Assembly (NCBI GenBank): GCA_030220185.1
Contig: JASPKZ010004203.1
Location: forward strand, 554,001 to 618,000
DNA length: 64,000 nucleotides
Reading direction: 5' to 3'
Origin: Diploptera punctata
Taxonomy: Eukaryota > Arthropoda > Insecta > Blattodea > Blaberidae
Shown: positions 9,341 through 19,802 of the stretch, piece after piece
Numbering within the stretch: the stretch's first letter is position 1
How the letters are laid out: each line of letters opens with the position of its first letter
The notes under the pieces: model-generated
What the model saw: the letters and a program-made list of their open reading frames with translations, nothing else
Database searches by the model: none
Told to the model about the DNA's origin: nothing
Program-made: the position numbers and the translations under genes

Positions 9341-10319
9341 TCAAAAAATAACCTAAATAAATGTTTGTGATATTATAGCAGTGTTGCCATTACTTATAGA
9401 ATTCCCTGGTATTTAAGTAAATCTCTGTGGCAATAAGACATGTATAAATAATTAAACAATTCTGTAGCAAAAAATTCAAACATTTTATGCACTGTACTTT
9501 TTAAGAATCTACTGTACAAATTAATATATTTGTTTTGGCTTCCACTTATGGTGTTAGAAAGCCAACATGGAATTGTTTTAACACAACATAACACATTCTG
9601 TTCTTGGAAAGGGAATCTTTATGGGTGGAATAGCTTTTATAGTGATGTAAAAGTATGATACTGCATGTGTTGTGTGAAATATGTGCATGATAACAACAGA
9701 TAACGCAAGAAGAATAGAATAGATAAAATGTGAATTAGAGCTTATGAGGCTTTTTAAATTACATCTGGTGCTATGAACATATTTCAAAACATGAAGCTAT
9801 ATTCTACTTTTGCACAACTAAAATATTTTAATTTAATATTGGGTAATAATGAGGCAGTTTTAAAATTAATTTCTCCATTGTCCCAATTGTGAGTTTATAT
9901 AGTAAAATAAAGAAATTTCATTTATGTACTATTAAAAAAATCAACGCTTTAGTTCGTAATTACTAGACAACAAAACCTGTACTTTATATTCTAACAAAAC
10001 ATGCTATCAGTACATAAAATACAGGTTCAACAAAAAGTAAAACACACCAGTCCTTGAATTTTGTATAACCACATAAATAAACTGTCCTTGACTTTTCTGA
10101 AAGTATATTAATAGTTGCATCTTGGACTTTTAAAATTTTTCCTGATGAACTGCGAAAATCACCTTCTCTGCTCATTTTTACTTTAAATTCACATGTGAAA
10201 CTAGCCCCAAAATTACAGAATGTAACAACAATGTCTGTTAATTTATCGTCTCTCTCTCTTTTTTTTTTTGCAAAGCTCACATTACTCTTTTTCTAATAGT
10301 TTCTACAATAAATAAGTTT
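9341..10319. other. No recognisable feature
   Basis: A 98-codon minus-strand ORF (9984-10280) has no domain I recognise and was not called as a gene. The rest is AT-rich and featureless. Confidence 0.45.
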
Positions 10320-11700
10320 ATAAATTAATGAGTCATTTTTTAACATCTTACCTCATATTTTATGTTTCTTCAAACACGGGAACTAGTTTTCGAGAGAAGG
10401 ATGTCTCTCATTTTCAACCGACATTATGACTACCGGATTTTCGTTGGAATCTCCATCAATAACGTTGCCATCTGGTGTTGATTTGATGAACTTTGAGATG
10501 AGGTCACGTTCATCAGGAATCTCGAAATTCATGGATCTAAATTTGTTCTTCTGATTATATATCTTCTCCCAAATTGTCAATTCTGAAGGTTTTTCCAAAT
10601 GTTTTAAAAGTAGGGCTTCTTTTTCAATTTTATGATTCTCCAATAAACTATGTGCTGCAATAGCTGATTTTTCAATTTCACCATTTTTAATATTTCTGAA
10701 GTGTTCCTTAGTGCGAGTGTCCAAATTTCTTTTTGTTTTTCCTATGTATACTTTATTGCAGTCCTTACAATTAATTTGATAAATTCCAGAATTTTTTGCT
10801 ATCTGGTGTGTTCAATTTCTTATTAGTTATTAATAGATTACCAAGGCTAAATTTATTTATCGGTGCCAATGTAATATTGAATTTCTTGAAATGTTTTTGA
10901 AATTTGTTATGTATTTCAGGATGATAAGTTATTTTCTTATACTGGTTTCCTTTCTTTGACTCAGATTGCAGGGTAGTGTATTCTTTCAATTCTTTTGTTG
11001 TCTGAATTTCTTTAATTTATTTACAATTATTTCTTTTCCAGAGCCATTTACATTGGCTATGTTCAAAATTTATTGTATTCTTTCTTAAAATCTTCTTCAT
11101 TTAATGGAACATTAATAATCTATATATCAAACTGTTGAAAATTGCATGTTTATGTGCCATATGATTGAAACCTGAAGATTTTATATAATTGTCTTTATGA
11201 GTATCCTTCCTATACATATTGAATTCAATTTTTCCTTGTACGAAAAGTAAAGTAAAGGTCCAAAAATGGGATTTGTTTATCCTTTTCCAATTCCATAGTA
11301 AATTTTACAGTTCCATCTTGAAGGTTGAGTAATTTCAATGCATCTTCAATATATTTAGAATTTATCACAGAGAAAATATCATCTACATATCTATACCAAC
11401 ATTTGAATATCCAGGGATAAACATTGGTGATATGAGACTCTAAATAACCCATAAATAAATTTGCCAAAAATGGTGAAAGTGGGTTACCTGAGATTTGTTT
11501 GTAAAATTTTTCATTGAAGGTGAAAACATTATTATCAATGCAAAGCTTTGTAAGAATTAAATATTCTTCTATTATTTCCCTTTCTAGTTTTAAGGAATTT
11601 AGCCATTTTTCTAAATTAGTTCAAATGGCTCTATTATTTTTTGGTTTTTCTTTTATATTTTCAAAAACTTTTTCAACATTTTTTCTAATGATAATTTTAT
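10320..11700 (-). pseudogene. Penelope-like element, RT end to 3' end
   Basis: Minus-strand pieces in order: LEREIIEEYLILTKLCIDNN, YKQISGNPLSPFLANLFMGY, WYRYVDDIFSVI, IPFLDLYF (RT palm and thumb), then KEYNK-type linker words with stops, then TRTKEHFRNIKNGEIEKSAI, AHSLLENH, ELTIWEKIYNQKN, MNFEIPDE (GIY-YIG; its YIG motif is cut by a frame change near 10730). Open stretches are 11225-11467 and 10383-10724. The ORF end overlaps the hammerhead-like motif at 10377-10420. The same family makes the palindrome at 30729-31076. Confidence 0.85.
10377..10420 (-). ncRNA. Hammerhead variant (U3/A8 core), family g
   Basis: Stem I CGG/CCG, core UUGAAAA, stem II GAGAGA/UCUCUC (six pairs), GAA, palindromic stem III AACUAGUU, cleavage base C. 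Compared with the CUGANGA consensus, C3 is U and G8 is A. In known structures residues 3 and 8 pair, so the two changes compensate. The motif overlaps the last codons of the GIY-YIG ORF. Confidence 0.65.
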
Positions 11701-11704
11701 CTTC

Positions 11705-11940
11705 AACTTTAAGACGGGTAACCCACTTTCACCATTTTTGGCAAATTTATTTATGGGTTATTTAGAGTCTCATATCATCAATGTTTATCCCTGGATATTC
11801 AAATGTTGGTCTCTTAAATAACTGCACTTTAAAATGGAATCAACACATTACATTTCTAGCAACTAGAGCTGATATTTGATATTTAATATTAAATATATAT
11901 TGTTGATTTCCATTTTAAAGTGCTGTTATTTAAGAGACAG
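11705..11940. repeat. Inverted PLE RT piece plus small hairpin element
   Basis: 11708-11812 repeats, in inverted orientation, the GNPLSPFLANLFMGYLESHI segment found on the minus strand at 11380-11500. Next, 11812-11841 and 11909-11938 form 30-bp inverted arms (CTCTTAAATAACTGCACTTT). Confidence 0.65.
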
Positions 11941-12024
11941 CTAGATGGCGTTAGTGGAACAAAAGTTCATTGCTACCTGGTGCATGGAAATCATATTAGT
12001 ATAGAAGAAAAATCTATGTTTAAA

Positions 12025-12130
12025 TTGTGATGCCTAATATCTTAAATCGTTAAAGCACTGGTGTACAGAACCAGAGATATTGGGTTCAAATCCCGATTTA
12101 GGCATATATTTTTCTCTTCAAATTTAATTT
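12025..12130 (+). repeat. SINE-C tRNA-like head
   Basis: A box near ATCGTTAAAGCACTGG, B box GGTTCAAATCCC, then ATTTTTCTCTTCAAAT tail. Related copies at 58720-58850 (minus) and 60095-60145. No matching acceptor stem, so not a tRNA gene. 12131-12639 shows nothing recognisable. Confidence 0.6.
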
Positions 12131-12639
12131 GTCATTGAGTGAGAAGTGATAGATTTAATATTAAATATTGCATACCGTTATTAATGCTTGAAACGTTCCA
12201 ATGCCAGCCACTATGATTCCAGATCACAACACCTTCACCGTTACTCAGTGTGAAAATGGCAGCTTCTAAAGATACTGATATTTTTAGTGATATTAGAGAA
12301 ACAGTAACTCTTCAAATAAAAAGGCGAGTCCCTAAAAGCAATGATAGCCAATAAAACCACGAGATTAATTTTTTTTACTCTCATAATTGCATATTTTTAT
12401 TAATTGTTTATTGTTATGAGGCATTCTAAAGTCTGGATTATCCTGCAAATTTGATTGGAATCCATCAATGATAACAATTGGCAACTGGAATTTAAGCAGG
12501 ATATTTAAAGCCAGTGTACAATGTGTTGAGGATGTCATCATTTTTTCTGTTTTCTCAGCTGGTATTCAGTGCATGACCCACATCTCACTAGCATATTTTT
12601 ACTTTCATTACTTTTTGCACGGTCCATTCCCTTGCTCGT

Positions 12640-12800
12640 CGGTTGCATTCCTTACCTCTGGTACAGAGGGTCACAGGTTCAAACCTGACCAGGGTCAATG
12701 GATTTTTTTAGGATGGAAAAATCCAAAGTCCTCCAGGAGGGACTTCATACCCTCGGTTCTGAGTCTGAAGATTTTTTAGGCTAGTAAAAGATCCTTAAGC
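12640..12800 (+). repeat. SINE-D, tRNA-derived
   Basis: B-box-like GGTTCAAACCTG followed by a body ending in GTCTGAAGATTTTTT and AAGCCTG words. The remnant at 1-45 is the same family inverted. 12801-13355 shows no other feature. Confidence 0.55.
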
Positions 12801-13355
12801 CTGAATAAAAAGGCCTCCAAGCAAGATTTATCAATCTCAGCATCCTAGTAATATCTCAGTTGTTCTGCTAGATGTCTCATTGAATCGGTATGTTGACTGC
12901 ATACCATTCATGACATCTATGGGCAAATAAGGTAACTAAATTAACTTGGTCTAGTAACTCTAACAAAGGAGAGACTATGGCTCAACATTGGGCTATGAAA
13001 TTATAGATAGATATATAGATTTCCTTACTCCCTTAGCAGAGAACTGGTCTTGACAATATCTTATATAGATTAAACTTTGTAGGAAGTAAACTATAAGTTA
13101 TATTTTATCATAATATGAATTGAGGTGATATTTTATTAATATTAAAACTTATATGATTGTTAAAGCATTTACAAATAAAAATAAAAGTGATGAAATAAAA
13201 ATTAATTTGGTAAATCACTTCATTGATACTTCTTCAGCTTTTTGGTTCTGTTCTTTAAAATAGAGATTTTTCTGTTTTTTTTTCACCATTTTTATGTTTT
13301 GTTTCCTAATGAAGAAGTTATGGTACTGATGAGGATGTTGTTTGTGTAATTGCAG

Positions 13356-13557
13356 CTCCCCATATGGTTCCAGGCAGTTCTCCTGTGGCTGCTAGCAATG
13401 GAACTGCGGGTGCTCCTCCTATAGGTATGGGAAATCATGCCTCTAATCCGGTAGCTAATGGAACAGTATCTCCACCTGCAGCTAATGCTAATGCAACTGG
13501 AGGTCCTCAAGATCGAGGACAGCAACCTTCAGGTGCTGAGGAACCACTTCCTGCTGG
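13356..13557 (+). CDS. Su(dx): Su(dx)-like E3 ligase, linker exon
   Basis: Exon between acceptor TTGCAG (ends 13355) and donor GTCAGT (starts 13558). The first 2 nt complete a split codon; it then codes 66 residues rich in Ala, Pro, Asn and Gly (APHMVPGSSPVAASNG..., ...GAEEPLPAG) and ends on GG. The low-complexity stretch is the linker between the C2 domain and WW1; the closing EEPLPAG is the start of WW1, whose tryptophan is the first full codon of the next exon (GG joins T to give Gly). The donor is chosen by this phase; a GT at 13562 would break the WW domain. Residues 1-67 of the 554 visible. Confidence 0.85.
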
Positions 13558-13720
13558 GTCAGTAACTTCTAAATTTCATGAATTCTTTTAAAAAAAATTG
13601 TATTGGCACTAATTTGAGTTGCAACCTTGTGCGAGAGGAGAAATGGAGAAATATGGTAATCAGAGATATTTAGGGAACAAAGATATACTTGTTCATGTGC
13701 TAATAAGTTTTTTTCTTTTC

Positions 13721-14720
13721 TTAACCTTTTGACTGCCGAATTTTCCTTTTGCCAGCTGGGCTGTGGGTGCCAGGTTTTTAAAATTTAAAGTACTACGCCA
13801 TACTATATAATGTAAACCTATATAAAGTATATTTAACTGTCTACATGCCATGGTAAATTTAATTTAAACTCACTATTATACATTTATTTGAAGGTTAGGT
13901 GGTGTTGCTTCCACTTGTAAAGATCCCGGGTTCGAATTCAGCACCGTGTCTTTATTGAAATTTGTTATCACTATCACTAAAACATTTATTCTACTGAATA
14001 ATTTTGATGGTATTGTCACTAAACACTTATAATATGAAGTGTTGTTGAACATTTTTTATGGTCCTGGGTTCGAATCAATTCCAGTCAAACAGCTGTTCTA
14101 TGCCACGTGTTTCGTCTGTCGCGACACGCCCACCACTGTCAGTCACACTCTGTTCATTTAGGTCTATATCACTTGCTTTACTATTTACAGGCTTAGATTG
14201 TAATAATATTCTCTTAGAAACAGGTCTACTATCACATTCGTCAAACGAATAACCATTTGATGAACTGTTACTGTCACTCTCATCTTCTGATAAAACTGTC
14301 ACAAAAAACTCGCATATTGTATTTTCGTCAACTTCGAGACATGAATCACTGTATTCCACAGCACGACCTACTCCTTGGTCAGGTATCTTTTCAACTAAAA
14401 ATAAAATAAATAAAGAGAAAATCCTGAAATTGCAATATTCCATAGCAAAAAAAAAAAAGGCCTTGAAACATGAATGTACACCCTCCTTTAGAAAACCGAT
14501 TTACAACCAGCCTGTACCGTTATTCTGTAAGGGATGTGCAAAGTATTGCTAAGAAAGATGTACAAACACAGAACGAACAATAATTTTAGTTTATTGAAGT
14601 AAAAACTTCGGGAAAAAAATATTTAAAGTAATAAGATTGAAAACCGGAGCCTGCCGGGCATGGCGTACCACTGTACACACACTTTCCGGCGCACGCCAGG
14701 CATGGCGTTCAAAAGGTTAA
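13721..14720. mobile_element. piggyBac-like element, non-autonomous
   Basis: TTAA at 13721-13724 and 14717-14720 encloses 992 bp whose ends are inverted: CCTTTTGACTGCC on the left and, reverse-complemented, CCTTTTGAACGCC on the right. TTAA duplication with a CCYTTTG end is typical of piggyBac elements. Only an N-terminal piece of a transposase remains inside. It lies in the intron just after the linker exon. Confidence 0.8.
14075..14443 (-). pseudogene. piggyBac transposase N-terminal remnant
   Basis: A 122-codon ORF with an acidic, serine-rich stretch (FVTVLSEDESDSNSSSNGYS, then FDECDSRPV), the usual character of piggyBac N-termini. No DDD catalytic region follows within the element. Assignment rests on the enclosing TTAA ends more than on the peptide. 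Confidence 0.5.
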
Positions 14721-15103
14721 ATGTGGTAGAATGGTTTAAACTTTTGAAACAATAACAATTTTAATGCAAAATTCAAACTTTGGATTTTGCAGCTTTTGCT
14801 AGCTGAACTGTTGCATTTCTGGTATTTAAAAATCAGAAATAATACACATTTTAAGGATTATACAATTTGATAAAATATCGTAAAAGCCAGGATGGTGATT
14901 ATATATAGATTCCCTTGCTCCCACAACTCTACTCTTCACAGTTGAAATTTGGGTAAAATATCCCAATCATTTTCAGACCAATAAGATTGAAAATTGAAAT
15001 CATCCAAAAATGAACATGATGAAGAAATAATAAACTGTTTTATTTTTATGATGATCTTGCAGAAGATTTCCGGGCTGTTGGCCGTGGTCTTGAGGCTTGT
15101 AGT

Positions 15104-15147
15104 TCCCCAACGTTTCGCCAGAGACTGCGCCCGGCATCCTCAAGGGT
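15104..15147 (-). ncRNA. Hammerhead-like motif (U3 core), PLE 15 kb family
   Basis: Stem I CCC/GGG, core UUGAGGA (C3 is U, G8 kept), stem II GCCGG/CUGGC, GAA, palindrome ACGU, cleavage base U. It lies 170 nt 3' of the GIY-YIG stop. U3 could pair with G8 as a wobble. Confidence 0.6.
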
Positions 15148-15319
15148 TGTCTTGAGACTGGCAATTTTGTCGACTACCTGCTCTATTTATACATGTATCT
15201 GCGATGTGTTCTCTGCGTGATCCGTTACTTCGTAAATTGTATCTGCCTTCTGGTTGGTTAGCATTAGGGTCTTCCATTGCACCAATGAGGTTGCTGTCTG
15301 ATGTTCTAGTAGATTGTTC

Positions 15320-15943
15320 TCATAGGGGTTTACATCTGGCTTTTGTTAAGACTGGTATCCATGCTTTGTTGACTTTTAATGATTCTTCTTTTCTATTGTA
15401 ATTATTTTGATGTTTGAATATTTCAATGGCTTCTCGTTGCAGACGGGTAAAATAGTGTGTGCAGTTAGATAATATATCTGTGTTGTTGTATTGTACTGTA
15501 TGGCCTTCAAGTAGAAAGTGTTCTGCTACTGCCGACTTTTCCACTTGTTTAAGATGGCTGTATCTTTCGTGTTCTTTAAGTCTGGTTATGATGCTGCGTT
15601 TAGTGGTGCCTATATACACTCGGCTGCAACTGCATGGGATCCTGTATATGCCTGCTGATTGATGAGGATGAAGTTGATCCTTAATAGGTCTGAGGAGGTT
15701 TTTGATTTTCCTGGTAGGCCTATATACTGTTTTTATGTCTTCTTTCTTTAGCAGTTTTCCAATTCGGTCAGTTACATTCTTGATGAAAGGTAAGAATGTC
15801 CTGGTTAACGTTTTTTCTTCTGATTCCTTGTTGTTGTATCGTCTGGGATGGTTTGTTCTGTTGATTTCTTTGTTGGTGTATCCATTGGCTGTGAATACTG
15901 TAAGGAGATGTTTGATTTCAGTCTTTAATAATTCAGGATGGCA
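15320..15943 (-). pseudogene. PLE C-terminal part with GIY-YIG domain
   Basis: One uninterrupted minus-strand frame of about 207 codons from a stop near 15943 to the stop at 15320. It reads FTANGYTNKEINRT, LLKKEDIKTVYRPTRKIKNL, SAGIYRIPCSCSRVYIGTTK, RLKEHERYSHLKQVEKSAVA and ends with an R-E-A-I-E-I-x-K-x-x-x-N-x-N-R-x-E box: PLE linker plus complete GIY-YIG domain with CxC after the first motif. No start codon is present because the copy is truncated at 15947; the frame itself looks undamaged, pointing to a recent insertion. Confidence 0.85.
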
Positions 15944-15959
15944 TTATGTTTTATTTTTA

Positions 15960-16231
15960 ATTAAAAATTTGTCAGAGTAAATTTTAAAAAAAACTCATCT
16001 CATAAATTTTGTATTTTTCAAGATACCATGGTTTCAAACAGAATCTCTTCCATCTTCAGTCACAACTCTGACTGATTAAATTCTTCTGCTGTCAACATCT
16101 GAGCTGCGATGTATAGTCAAGTTTATATACTTCAAAATTAAATTTTGTTTGTTGGGAATGTCAAAGTCCATCTATCTATGTTTATTCTTCTGAATGTATA
16201 TGTTTTCCCAAACTGTCAATTCCAAAGGTTT
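15960..16231 (-). pseudogene. PLE GIY-YIG tail and 3' unit
   Basis: Minus strand gives DKPLELTVWE, IYIQKNKHR, a stop, MDFDIPNKQ: the closing GIY-YIG box of the ELT(V/I)WEKIYIQKN type. A hammerhead-like motif (16020-16063) and ATGAGATGAG follow. Near-identical copies lie at 23850-24110 and, for the coding part, at 16940-17165 and 24500-24960. Confidence 0.75.
16020..16063 (-). ncRNA. Hammerhead ribozyme-like motif, family k
   Basis: Core CUGAAGA, weak stem II (GGA with G-U pairs), GAA, palindromic stem III ACCAUGGU, cleavage base A; only two stem I pairs are evident. The sister copy at 23918-23962 keeps a better stem II (GGAC/GUUU) but its palindrome has decayed. Confidence 0.55.
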
Positions 16232-16251
16232 ATCTATCTATCTTTGGGTTT

Positions 16252-16400
16252 TTACAGCTGCTGCCGTCTTCCCATGCTAGACCTCCAAAACCTATGATCT
16301 TGGGCATCTTCAATGCTTAGCCCTCTTGCTGCTTGCATTACTATCTTCATGTTTTCCTTCCATGTTAACTTTGGTTTTTCTTCTTTCTCGTCGGATGCCA
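16252..16400 (-). pseudogene. Non-LTR retrotransposon C-terminal tail
   Basis: ASDEKEEKPKLTWKENMKIV followed by MQAARGLSIEDAQDHRFWRS: the PKLTW...GLSxEDAQDRxxWR ending of LINE ORF2 proteins. A second copy is at about 24545-24720. Confidence 0.65.
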
Positions 16401-16439
16401 TTGTATAGTTGTTTGGAAATATCGAAGTCCATCTATCCA

Positions 16440-16935
16440 CTATATTTGAAAAGAAAAATATATGCCTAGACTGGGGTTTGAACCCAGGACCTTTGACTCT
16501 CTGTGTCAATGTTCTATCCAAGTGAGCTATCTAGGCCTCCAATCTAAACGCATATTTTTCTCTTCTACATAGTTAATTCCCTAACCCCAAATGCTACGAG
16601 CCATTGCTACGATTTTTGCAAATGGCAGCTCCTTTGTTAAGACTTTTTATTGGGAATTTAAACATCACTTATAAAGCCAGTAGCACTTCTTTCAATGTTC
16701 ATATTATTCGTTTTTAAACATCTTAATGATGGACAAATTATATTTGAAAAGAAAAATATACACCTAGACTGGGGTTTGAACCCAGGACCTTTGACTCTCT
16801 ATGTCAATGCTCTATGGTAGCTCACTTGGATAGAGCATTGACATAGAGAGTCAAAGGTCCTGGGTTCAAACCCTAGTCTATGCGTATATTTTTCTTTTCA
16901 AATATAATTTGTCCATCATTAAGATGTTTAAAAAC
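16440..16935. repeat. SINE-A inverted pair
   Basis: A minus copy (tRNA-like head about 16455-16545, body to 16740), a second minus head (16735-16815) and a plus head (16815-16905) face each other. The arms around 16815 form a long hairpin. B box GGTTCAAACCC in each. Remaining PLE GIY-YIG coding (RNIKNCEIEKLAIAAYSLLE on the minus strand) follows at 16940-17165. Confidence 0.75.
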
Positions 16936-17219
16936 AAATAATATGATCCATCTATCTATGTTTATTCTTCTGAATGTATATCTTTTCCCAAACTGTCAAT
17001 TCCAAAGGTTTATCCAATTGTTTTAAAAGTTTTGTATCCCCTCCAATTTTGTAATGTTCTAGTAAACTATATGCTGCAATTGCCAATTTTTCAATTTCAC
17101 AATTTTTAATATTCCTACTGTATTTTGTTTTACTATTATATGTAAAAAAAATATGAGGTGAGTGATAAAATTTTACCTAAAAAAAAGTATTTTAAAATAC
17201 AATAGGAAGTAACATTAAG

Positions 17220-17800
17220 GGCCGCATGCAAAAACATTAGTCTCTGGTGAGTTGAGTTTTCCGTGAGAACGTGCAAAGTTCGAATTAGCAAGTCACTGAC
17301 TGGTCATGCATGAGAGTAGTTTTTTCGTAATATTGGCAAGAAATTGCCCAGAATTCTCAGCGATAAAACCACTTCCGTTATTTTCGTCTGCTAGAGGAAA
17401 GCATTTACGCTTGCGTCCTGCAAATAATACCGTATACGACGATGTCTGCATCACGCGATATTATGCCAATTCTCCTGTTCTTCCAGTTGAATTCTTTGGT
17501 AGACTCTATCAAATTCCTCTTCTCCGCATATACCGAAAACATGATCGAAGTCTTCAAGGTCCGACATCTTGGATAAAGCAGCAAGGTATGTGGCAAGGTT
17601 TCAAACTACATCGGTTCCCGTCGGGTTGCTCATAATACGTTCTCTGCAAAGTCACCTCGCCAGGTAGCTTAGGAATTTTGACAATTATTATCGCATGAAC
17701 AGATTTTTGAGTATGCAAAAACATCTTTGGATGCAACTTTCTCAGCAGAAAACGACTTTTACGGTCTAATGCGTTCATAGTTACGACCCTAAGAGGTTTT
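17220..17800. other. GC-richer island, possible decayed transposase
   Basis: Noticeably less AT-rich than its flanks. A minus-strand frame reads MSDLEDFDHVFGICGEEEFD, then RVYQRIQLEEQENWHN before a stop, with RIRYYLQDAS in a neighbouring frame. I do not recognise the family. A decayed DNA transposon is the likely reading. Confidence 0.35.
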
Positions 17801-17889
17801 AAAATCGTTAGGAAGTAACACTATGAGGTTTAATTTAATATTTGAGTTTGTATTTTTTAAACATTCTTACCTCATATGTTTGTTTTATT

Positions 17890-17940
17890 GGACGATTGTT
17901 TCAAAGCTTATTGCTCCATCTTCTGCTTGTCACAAACTGA
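17890..17940 (-). ncRNA. Hammerhead-like motif, family e (decayed)
   Basis: Mirror of the 17973-18028 motif, with core CAGAAGA (U4 is A) and palindrome ACAATCGT. Predicted inactive. Confidence 0.5.
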
Positions 17941-17972
17941 AGATGGAGCAATTTGAAGAAAAGAAAAAACCA

Positions 17973-18028
17973 GTTTGTGACAAGCTGAAGATGGAGCAAT
18001 AAGCTTTGAAACGATCGTCCAACAAAAC
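17973..18028 (+). ncRNA. Hammerhead ribozyme, family e (core complete)
   Basis: Core CUGAAGA 17985-17991; stem II GGAGC/GCUUU (17993-17997 with 18003-18007); GAA 18008-18010; palindromic stem III ACGAUCGU 18011-18018; cleavage base C 18019. Stem I has G17984-C18020, an internal loop, then GUUUGU (17973-17978) pairing with ACAAAAC (18022-18028, one bulge). An internal loop in stem I is typical of natural type I hammerheads. ATGAGGTAAG follows 20 nt after the cleavage site. Confidence 0.8.
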
Positions 18029-18244
18029 AGACATATGAGGTAAGAATGTTTAAAAAATACAAACTCGATTATTAAGAGATTTTATTAATAGTGAGTGGAG
18101 AACATATTTTAATCAACTCACCTCATACAAAATTAATAATTAAAACATTTTGTGTGTTCATTCTTACCTATACAACTATAAAGTTGTAAGAATGAGCAGA
18201 CAAAATGTTTTAATTAAAAAAAATAAGTTTTTATTATTAATTTA

Positions 18245-18720
18245 ACACTTCTCACTGAAGGATAAATTATATTTGAAGAGAAAAATTTTCGCCCAGATTG
18301 AGACTCGAACCCGGGATCTTAGGCTTTCTAGGCCAATGCTCTACCATCTGAGCTATCAGGGCGAGTTCCAATCTAGATGCAAATTTTTCTCTTATATACG
18401 TTGTAATTCCCAGTACCAAATGCTATGAAGCCTTTGCTTCTATCTTTGCAAATGGCAGATTCTTAGTTAAGAAGACATTTATCAGGAATTCAAACACTGC
18501 TTTATAAAGCCAGTAGGGCTTAAATTGATGTATTTATTATTAATTTAACACTTCTCACTGAAGGATAAATTATATTTGAAGAGAAAAATTTTCACCCAGA
18601 TCGAGACTTGAACCCAGGACCTGTGGCATTCTAGGCCAATGCTCTACCATCTGAGCTATTGGGACGAGTTCCGATCTAGACGCAAATTTTTTTCTTATAT
18701 ACATTCTTTTCTCGTAATTC
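18245..18720 (-). repeat. Two SINE-A copies in tandem, minus strand
   Basis: tRNA-like heads at about 18290-18365 and 18595-18668 (reverse-complement B boxes GACTCGAACCCGGG and GACTTGAACCCAGG), sharing ACACTTCTCACTGAAGGATA ends. The first has a full body with the CTTTGCAAATGGC words. Confidence 0.75.
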
Positions 18721-18788
18721 TTCAGTGATAAGTGTTAAATTACTAATAAGAACATCAATTGAAGCCCTACTGGCTTTATAAAGTAGTG
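18721..18788 (+). repeat. SINE-A copy, left part, split by a LINE
   Basis: SINE-A tail and body start (GAAGCCCTACTGGCTTTATA). It continues at 23571-23840 after the LINE. Confidence 0.8.
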
Positions 18789-18867
18789 GATTTTGAGTTT
18801 GTATGTAGTAGTGTGTGGACGTGTTTTTAGCTCTCGAGAACAGTGCAGTGTTGTCAAATTGTAAAAA

Positions 18868-19772
18868 TGCAGGACATGAAGAAAATGCTGGAAGAGATGA
18901 GGAGAGAGATGGCCCAGGGATTCTGAAAGACGGAGGACATGGTGTCTATGGTAAACTCTGTCGTGGAGAGGGTTCAAGAGATGGAGGTAGCCTGGAGTAG
19001 TATGGAAGACAGATTTAGGTGGCTGGAAGACAGAGACTAGAAGAAAAAATTGACTATCTAGAAAATCAATCTAGAAGGAACAATATTGTGTTGTATGGTG
19101 TGGGGGAAGAGGAGAACGAGTCTTGGGACACTATGACGATTATAACAAGGCATGTCATAAGACAAATTGGAATAGTTCTGCTAGAACGAGACATCGAACG
19201 TGCTCATAGAGTGGGTCGTGGACAGTACCCCAGGCCTATAGTGTGCAAGTTAGCTCACTATAGGGATAAAGAATAAATCATAAGGGAGGCAAGATATCTA
19301 TGGGGCACTGGAGTGGCAGTGAGTGAAGACCACAGCCGGAGAGTGAGAGAGGAGCGAGCATTCCTGAAACAACATTTAGTGGATGCAAGGAAGCAGGGAG
19401 CTCAGGCATTCATCCGTTTCAATAAACTTGTAATAAATGGACGGGTGAGGACTCGACGAGAACTGGTCTGTGTCCACAAATGAAGCGGCAGGGACAACTC
19501 AATGGGAAATGACCTCTGAAAGGCAGAGTTCGAATCTCAATATAACAACAAGGAAACGAGGTGAGTCACGGGCAACGACATCTGAGAGGCAGAGTTCGAG
19601 TCCCAAGAAATCAACACGGGAACGAGGAGAATGTGAGAGAATTGACAACCCTGCAGAGAAGAGGACAGAAGACAGCAGTGTGAGGGAGGTAAGCCCGGTG
19701 CGACAATTGAGAAGCAGAATGTCGGGAAAACTTGCAAATACAATGCCAAGAGCAGGTAAAGAAAACCATTAG
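18868..19772 (+). pseudogene. LINE ORF1 protein, broken
   Basis: From ATG 18868: MQDMKKMLEEMRREMAQG (coiled coil), a stop, VERVQEMEVAWSSMEDRF, then in another frame LENQSRRNNIVLYGVGEEEN, IERAHRVGRGQYPRPIV: the coiled coil plus RRM-like core of ORF1-type RNA-binding proteins. A basic, Ser/Arg-rich tail with a duplicated TSERQSS word follows (19470-19772). At least two stops and one frame change. It would bind the element RNA. Confidence 0.7.
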
Positions 19773-19802
19773 AACATAGAGGACAAACCCCCCTCTCAGA
19801 AT

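Larger units (their letters stand above)
15049..15947 (-). mobile_element. 5'-truncated Penelope-like element, 12-bp TSD
   Basis: An 899-bp insertion flanked by GTTTTATTTTTA at 15037-15048 and 15948-15959. The flanks belong to the 3' end of another PLE (the 15960-16230 copy), so this is a PLE inside a PLE. Its base composition is less AT-rich than its surroundings and it belongs to a distinct subfamily. Confidence 0.85.
17815..18245. repeat. PLE terminal unit as inverted pair, family e
   Basis: GGAAGTAACACTATGAGGTT at 17811-17830, then two facing units (arms about 17870-17945 and 17970-18060) with hammerhead-like motifs, then two more fragments with CTCACCTCATAC (about 18118-18132) and an inverted ATTAAAACATTTTGT pair (18140-18215). 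Confidence 0.75.

Noticed and set aside
9984..10280. 98-codon minus-strand ORF
   Set aside because: No recognisable domain, homologous motif or splice context; length is compatible with chance or a decayed element.
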